Below the pieces are notes generated by a model that saw only the letters and a list, made by a program, of their open reading frames with translations, searched no databases and was not told the DNA's origin. The translations under genes and the position numbers were made by a program. A stretch of 19,292 nucleotides of DNA from a bacterium. GTDB taxonomy: Bacteria; AUK180; JAQVHJ01. Below, piece by piece: positions 14,837 to 19,292 of this stretch (its first letter is position 1; each line of letters starts with the position of its first letter). Location of the stretch: assembly GCA_028696285.1 (NCBI GenBank), contig JAQVHJ010000003.1:5052-24343 (forward strand), written 5' to 3'.

Positions 14837-16372
14837 ATGAATCTTAAAATTAAAAATGCAAAGATAGCTGAGGTCAGGAAGGATAAGAATCACGTTTTTA
14901 TTTCATTTGATATTAAATGGAAGGAAGCCTGGAAGACTAAGATAAATTGTGATGGTGTTTATATCTTCGGGAAATACAAAAGTAAGGATGGACTGTGGAA
15001 GCATATCAATCTTTCAGGAAAGAGTGTGGGGGATTTCAATTATAAGAATCAGACTCCGGAAGGTTATTCAACAGGGAAAGGGAAGGCTGCAAAGAAAACA
15101 GGGATTTGGGTTCCGGAAACAAGAAAAGGTTTTTTCATTCATTTACTCAGGGGAGAGATGGATATTGACCTGACAAGCGTGAGTTTTCCGTGGGATATTA
15201 CCGGTTTAACTGAGGATTTTGACAAGGCCGAGATCAAGATAATGGGTATTGAGATGGTTTACATCCCGTTTTCAAAGCACTTTGTTGGTGACCCGAGCAC
15301 GGAGAATCGCCCGACTAACTGCCTGTTCAAGTATCCGTCAGGCGCATACTTTGTTAAAACAGAAGAGCCGATTGAAGTTGATAAGAAGAAAGGATATCTA
15401 TATTGTGAACAGGATAACGAGAGAAGCAGGGATGAAGTTCCGTTCACTATTCCTGAAACTTTTCCGAAGGGCGTGAAGCCGTTCTGGTACATGAAATACG
15501 GTTTGAGTTCAAGACAGTATGTTGATTTCCTGAATACTCTTACCCGGAAACAGCAGCAGACTCATGTCCGGAGTGATATTTCCGGGGATGTGATTGAACA
15601 TTATTATGTAATGACAGATTCAGATACAGAACAGTTCCGCCAGGCAATCATGGTTACAAAGGATGGCCACGGAACAACTGAACCGGTAACATTTTATACT
15701 TATGCTCCTGAACGCGCGTGCAATGCAATCGCATGGAAGGATGTCGCGGCATTCGCGGCGTGGGCAGGTTTAAGGCCGGTTACTGATTTTGAATTTGAAA
15801 AGGCGTGCCGTGGGCCGTTACCTGCAGTTCCGTGGGAATGCGCCTGGGGTTCAAATGAGATTGGAATGGTCTGGACTTTCGACGGCGCAGACGGGAGCGG
15901 GAAGGAAGTTAAGGTTCCTAAGGAAGGTCTGGTCAATGCCTGTTTTGCAAGAGGTATTGCGCCGTTTGATGCTGCAGCAGGGAAGACAGAAGCGACATTC
16001 CCAGGCTGGGAAGGTCCGGTCAGTATAGGCCTGCTTTCTAAGACAAGACATGAAGGTATTGATAAAAGATTGAATGACGGGGCAGGGTATTACGGGAATT
16101 TGGAGTTGTCAGGAAATCTATGGGAGTTCATTGTTACATTTGGTAATCCGAAAGGAAGAGCATTTAAACCTGTTCACGGAACAGGTGAACTGGACGGTGA
16201 CGGCTTTGCAAGAGTTGAGTCCTGGCCCGATGAATCGGGAGAAGGAACCGGAGCAAGAGGCGGAGTGTACAGGAGTCCTAGCGCAAAGTACCTCGCAGTC
16301 GCCTTAAGATTTGCCGGAGCCCATGCAAAATCAACACCCCGATTCAACGGCGGCTTACGCGTCGGATTTTAA
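14837..16372 (+). CDS. FGE/SUMF1-fold protein lacking catalytic cysteines
   Basis: This is a 511-residue protein. Residues 1-130 form a beta-rich N-terminal domain (FISFDIKW, GVYIFGKYKSKDGLWKH). From about 136 the formylglycine-generating-enzyme (SUMF1/EgtB/PvdO) fold appears: MGIEMVYIPFSKHFVGD (136-152), NAIAWKDVAAFAAWAGLRPV (296-315) leading into EFEKACRG, SGNLWEF (425-431), RGG (474-476) and GLRV (506-509). The two cysteines that bind copper in true FGE should lie just after the RGG motif. The protein has none there, so sulfatase activation is unlikely and ligand binding is more plausible. It has no signal peptide. The last 37 codons contain 16 codons ending in C, far more than the first 39 codons (3). 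GAGGAGG at 6 nt marks the start. It is the last gene of the cluster. Confidence 0.85.
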   Translation: MNLKIKNAKIAEVRKDKNHVFISFDIKWKEAWKTKINCDGVYIFGKYKSKDGLWKHINLSGKSVGDFNYKNQTPEGYSTGKGKAAKKTGIWVPETRKGFFIHLLRGEMDIDLTSVSFPWDITGLTEDFDKAEIKIMGIEMVYIPFSKHFVGDPSTENRPTNCLFKYPSGAYFVKTEEPIEVDKKKGYLYCEQDNERSRDEVPFTIPETFPKGVKPFWYMKYGLSSRQYVDFLNTLTRKQQQTHVRSDISGDVIEHYYVMTDSDTEQFRQAIMVTKDGHGTTEPVTFYTYAPERACNAIAWKDVAAFAAWAGLRPVTDFEFEKACRGPLPAVPWECAWGSNEIGMVWTFDGADGSGKEVKVPKEGLVNACFARGIAPFDAAAGKTEATFPGWEGPVSIGLLSKTRHEGIDKRLNDGAGYYGNLELSGNLWEFIVTFGNPKGRAFKPVHGTGELDGDGFARVESWPDESGEGTGARGGVYRSPSAKYLAVALRFAGAHAKSTPRFNGGLRVGF

Positions 16373-16466
16373 ACCGTGCTGCGAAATACAAAGACGAATT
16401 ACTGTTTACCATTGACCGTTTACCGTTTACCATTGACCGTTTACCGTTTACCGTTGACCGAAAGTG

Positions 16467-16575
16467 AGATTGCTTCGTCATTCGCTTTGCTCATTTCTCG
16501 CAATGACAAATGACGATATTTGGATTGCAAATGTGTGCTGGTCATTGCGAGCGACTGAAAGGAGCGTGGCAATCT
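16467..16575. repeat. 109-bp imperfect inverted repeat
   Basis: The outer ends AGATTGC (16467-16473) and GCAATCT (16569-16575) and the inner boxes CTCGCAATGAC (16497-16507) and GTCATTGCGAG (16541-16551) are exact inverted complements. The segments between them are only partly complementary. It matches, from memory, the widespread TCATTGCGAGCGA...GGCAATCT intergenic repeat of environmental bacteria. It is probably a small non-autonomous mobile or hairpin repeat. Confidence 0.7.
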
Positions 16576-16583
16576 ATAAGCGG

Positions 16584-16673
16584 GATTCGAAATACGAAGA
16601 CGAAGACGTGATTCGTGATCCGTGAACCGTGATTCGAAATACAAAGACGAAGACGTGATCCGTGATTCGAAAT
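16584..16673. repeat. 47-bp direct repeat
   Basis: Two units begin GATTCGAAATAC at 16584 and 16631 and continue with AAGACGAAGACGTGAT. A third fragment (CGAAATACAAAGACGAA) is at 16382-16398. Inside each unit, CGTGATTCGTGATCCGTGA words are the reverse complement of the TCACGAATCACG words at 5149-5167. Confidence 0.7.
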
Positions 16674-16787
16674 GATGTAATGAGTGACCTGAAATTGGTC
16701 ATCGGAAAAAGAGATAATATTTCTTCCGGTTCACGAATTACGCATCACGCATCACGATTTCTTTTAACCACATAAGGAGCTATTAAC

Positions 16788-18206
16788 GTGAAAGAGAAGA
16801 TGTTGAAACCGACAATTTTATCGGTATCATTACTAACTATCATGGCATCAGCTGCGATCTCCCCGGCATTGGGGAAGATCCGCGCAGCATTCCCGGAAGC
16901 TGATCCGACATTGATCAAGATGATACTGACCTTACCGGCATTATTAATTATTCCATTCAGTTTAATTTCAGGGAAGCTGGTTCAGAAGTTTAAGAAGAAG
17001 ACAATGATGATCATCGGCCTGATAATTTATCTTGTTGCGGGATTCGGGGGAGCTTTTGCCCAGACAATAATGCAGCTTCTTATTATCCGCGGAATCCTGG
17101 GAATAGGAGTGGGAATCATCATGCCTCTCTCAACAACCTTAATCGGTGATTTCTTTAAAGGTGAAGACAGAAAGAGCATGATGGGCCTGGCCGGTTCTGT
17201 CCAGAATCTCGGCGGGGTAATATTTCAGATAGGTGCGGGGTTCCTTACATTGATCTCGTGGCGCTGGGCTTTCGGAGTGTATACAGTTGCATTGGCGATC
17301 CTGATACTTATCATGCTATTCCTGCCGGAACCGCCAAAGGAAGAGTTCACGGGTAGCCCGGGCGCGAAACCAAGTAATAAACTGCCACTCGGTGTTTATG
17401 TAATTGCATTCCTTTGTGTTCTGAACATGGTTGTATTTTATGTTATGCCGACTAATCTTGCGATGTACCTCGAAGATGAGAAGCAGCTGTTTATAAGCGG
17501 TACTGCATTGTTTGAAAGTAAGGAAGATTTAGAGAAGCATCTTGAAACGGGGAAGGTATCCCCGATTACAATTGCAGCGTTTGAAAAGAACGGGATTAAA
17601 ATTACAGAGAATGCCGCCTTGAAGGAAGGCGAAGAAAAATTATCATGGGAGATAACCGAAGGCAGGAAGAAATATATAGTTAAGAAGGAAGACGGGAAGC
17701 TGGTTATCAAGACAGAGAAACTTGCAAAAGCTACGATGGCAGGATACATCCTTTCTGTTCTATCGCTCTCTGCAATGTTTGCGGGATTATTACTTGTCCT
17801 TGTAATGAAGGTATTCGGTAAATTATCAATGGCTCTTGCAATATTATTAATGGGAGCCGGATACTATCTTCTAAGCGGTGCATCAACATTATGGATAATA
17901 TTTGTTGCAGTAATAGTTATCGGCTTTGGTTTCGGCACTATTCAGCCGAATATCTTCCTTGTAGTCCAGAAGATCGCGCCACCTAATGCGAGGGCTTTTG
18001 CAATGGCTGTTGTAGGTAGTTCCATCTTTCTCGGCCAGTTCATTTCACCGATAATAATGAAGGGCGTACTGACCGCATTCCACAAGGATTCTTACCAGTT
18101 CCAATTCCTGTTCCTGGCAATCGCACTGGGTATCGCAGGTATATTCGGAATAATATATTCTATATTTACAAGGAAAAAAGAAGAACCAAAACAAGAAATT
18201 AAATAA
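16788..18206 (+). CDS. MFS transporter with a large insert between TM7 and TM8
   Basis: This is a 472-residue major facilitator superfamily permease. The start is GTG at 16788, with AAGGAG (16774-16779) 8 nt upstream. ATG at 16800 is possible but poorly spaced. The N-terminal half shows the TM2-TM3 loop signature in the form SGKLVQKFKKKTMM (61-74), RGILGIGVGIIMPLS (101-115) and about six membrane helices. The C-terminal half has TM7 (about 202-228) and helices from about 317 to 460. Between TM7 and TM8 lies a roughly 85-residue hydrophilic insert (about 229-315) rich in Lys/Glu with alternating beta and alpha character. By standard topology it would face the periplasm. The drug-efflux (DHA1-like) or metabolite class cannot be decided. 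The outer-membrane protein gene begins 17 nt downstream, so the two likely share a transcript and possibly a transport route. Confidence 0.85.
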   Translation: MKEKMLKPTILSVSLLTIMASAAISPALGKIRAAFPEADPTLIKMILTLPALLIIPFSLISGKLVQKFKKKTMMIIGLIIYLVAGFGGAFAQTIMQLLIIRGILGIGVGIIMPLSTTLIGDFFKGEDRKSMMGLAGSVQNLGGVIFQIGAGFLTLISWRWAFGVYTVALAILILIMLFLPEPPKEEFTGSPGAKPSNKLPLGVYVIAFLCVLNMVVFYVMPTNLAMYLEDEKQLFISGTALFESKEDLEKHLETGKVSPITIAAFEKNGIKITENAALKEGEEKLSWEITEGRKKYIVKKEDGKLVIKTEKLAKATMAGYILSVLSLSAMFAGLLLVLVMKVFGKLSMALAILLMGAGYYLLSGASTLWIIFVAVIVIGFGFGTIQPNIFLVVQKIAPPNARAFAMAVVGSSIFLGQFISPIIMKGVLTAFHKDSYQFQFLFLAIALGIAGIFGIIYSIFTRKKEEPKQEIK

Positions 18207-18223
18207 ACTCAAAAGGAGGGTTT

Positions 18224-19292
18224 ATGAACAAGTTGAGACTACTCTGTATTTTCCTTTTTATTATACCGGGTGTTGTTTCTTTTGCAGATAACGATGTTAT
18301 TAGTGAGTCAACACCCGTGGTTACTGAAACAATTCAGTTAGAAAATTTCCCTCATTTTCAATATAACCTATGTATTGCGAATGACTTTAGTTTCTTTACA
18401 TTCCCTAAACCTGAATCAAGTTATGTCTCGGGAAATGAAGATGACGATATCCCCGATTTTACCGATGAGTTGAACGTGGGGAAGACGGAATATCTTGCGG
18501 ATAAGCTTGGCTTGGAAAGTCTATATTTTATTCGGGTGGATTTTTCAATTTTAGCGAACCTGGCAGAGAAGACAAACTTTTATTATTTAATGGCGCTGCG
18601 TATCCTGAACCAGGACAGCGGCGCTCAGGCAGATTTCAGTTATACTCTTCTTCAAGCTGAGTTGGAACATACCGTAGGTAAGATGTACCGGTTCAGGCTT
18701 GGGAGACTGGCTGAGAAATATTCTGAATCAAGGTTCTTCGCGAGGGTCGCTCTTGGTTACAAGGATTCACATGTCTGGGGAAGAACTCCGTTCGTGAACG
18801 ATTCAATTGAACTTAACCTGGACTCGGTTAATACAGGGTTGCCTGTCGACTTTATTACCGGGATAAAGTATGGATATAAACCCATACAGTTTGACACGTG
18901 GTTTCTTATAACAAAATTTGATAGAAGTAAATTTAAATCATATTTTATTTATACATTGAACATGCAGTATGAAGAAGATCTTGTCACGACATTCCCATGG
19001 ATTGAAGAAAATAGATATTATCACGGTTTTGAACTGGAGGTCGCATATAAATTAAACGGGATCACGCCATACTTGAATGCAGGTGTCCTGGTTGATTACA
19101 TAGGATCTGCTCCCCATTATTCCGGACCAACGGAAATCTTGAAGGGGAATCAGCCTATTATCTATGACCCAAATGAATCTAAGGAAAGAACATTGATACC
19201 TATGGCAGGAATAAAATTTGAACCGTATAAATTATCCGATAAAATAAACTTCTTCAAGGAAGCAGTTTTAGAATTTGAGTATCCGGGAATTA
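18224..19292 (+). CDS. exported outer-membrane barrel-like protein, truncated by window end
   Basis: The frame is open from ATG 18224 to the window edge (356 codons, no stop). AGGAGGG (18213-18219) lies about 4 nt before the ATG. The N-terminus MNKLRLLCIFLFIIPGVVSFA is a Sec signal peptide, with likely cleavage after SFA (residue 21). The mature part has alternating hydrophobic and polar strands with many aromatic ends (YFIRVDFSI, FYYLMALRI, FITGIKYGYK, SYFIYTLNMQY, ELEVAYKL, GITPYLNAGVLVDYI), typical of a beta-barrel in the outer membrane. I do not recognise a named family. It follows the MFS gene by 17 nt, suggesting a paired inner- and outer-membrane role. The C-terminal aromatic residue expected of barrels cannot be checked here. 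Confidence 0.72.
   Translation, partial: MNKLRLLCIFLFIIPGVVSFADNDVISESTPVVTETIQLENFPHFQYNLCIANDFSFFTFPKPESSYVSGNEDDDIPDFTDELNVGKTEYLADKLGLESLYFIRVDFSILANLAEKTNFYYLMALRILNQDSGAQADFSYTLLQAELEHTVGKMYRFRLGRLAEKYSESRFFARVALGYKDSHVWGRTPFVNDSIELNLDSVNTGLPVDFITGIKYGYKPIQFDTWFLITKFDRSKFKSYFIYTLNMQYEEDLVTTFPWIEENRYYHGFELEVAYKLNGITPYLNAGVLVDYIGSAPHYSGPTEILKGNQPIIYDPNESKERTLIPMAGIKFEPYKLSDKINFFKEAVLEFEYPGI

Larger units (their letters stand above)
16373..16787. repeat. intergenic repeat cluster
   Basis: No gene is seen here. In order it holds: a CGAAATACAAAGACGAA word (16382-16398); a TTTACCG/TTGACCG array (16400-16460); a 109-bp imperfect inverted repeat (16467-16575); two copies of a 47-bp ATTCGAAATAC-GAAGACGTGAT unit (16584-16630 and 16631 on); a short TGACC/GGTCA inverted repeat (16685-16701); and CACGAATTACGCATCACG words (16732-16757). 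It separates the FGE-fold gene from the MFS gene. No convincing promoter for the latter stands out. Confidence 0.75.

Noticed and set aside
14837..16372. Active formylglycine-generating sulfatase activator
   Set aside because: The paired cysteines are absent from the C-terminal segment and no sulfatase gene is in the window.

Overview
The window is AT-rich bacterial DNA. It carries about a dozen complete protein genes and one gene cut off by the right edge. No rRNA, tRNA, CRISPR array, transposase, integrase or reverse transcriptase was recognised. The last gene encodes an exported protein that looks like an outer-membrane barrel, so the host is probably a diderm (Gram-negative-type) bacterium. 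Promoters of the TTGACT/TATAAT type with 17-nt spacers and strong AGGAGG ribosome binding sites are easy to see. The intergenic DNA is unusually rich in dispersed short repeats, as seen in many uncultured anaerobic lineages. I cannot assign a phylum from sequence alone.

Layout. Positions 1-886 are repeat-rich and have no convincing gene: a 173-bp tandem duplication, a CGCAGAG-type repeat and a two-hairpin dispersed element. A DUF1844-family gene (887-1387, minus) and a membrane-anchored TPR-like gene (1664-2341, plus) are divergently transcribed from two near-consensus promoters. Next comes a minus-strand operon at 2574-4653: a sugar-phosphate nucleotidyltransferase followed by an ATP-cone plus uridine-kinase-like fusion. 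A 750-bp divergent intergenic region (4654-5401) holds more repeats and two strong promoters. To its right, two SpoIIE-type PP2C phosphatases lie in tandem. They have the same output domain but different sensors: dCache plus HAMP, and 5TMR-LYT.

Positions 9007-16372 hold a same-strand cluster: two paralogous DJ-1/PfpI proteins, a 4-oxalocrotonate-tautomerase-like protein, a ThDP-dependent enzyme of the acetolactate synthase/2-oxoacid decarboxylase superfamily, a protein with four Lcl_C (DUF1566) domains, and a formylglycine-generating-enzyme-fold protein that lacks the catalytic cysteines. This is the part most likely to be an undescribed system. The first four genes suggest chemistry on 2-oxoacids or reactive carbonyls. 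The last two carry domains related to the C-type-lectin fold, which usually bind ligands. The C-terminus of the last protein has the position and codon signature expected of a diversity-generating-retroelement variable region, but no retroelement is in the window.

A 415-bp repeat-filled gap (16373-16787) separates this cluster from an MFS transporter with an unusual inserted extracytoplasmic domain. The transporter appears to be in an operon with the truncated outer-membrane protein. Related repeat clusters lie on both sides of 5246-16379, so that 11-kb segment could be an accessory block.
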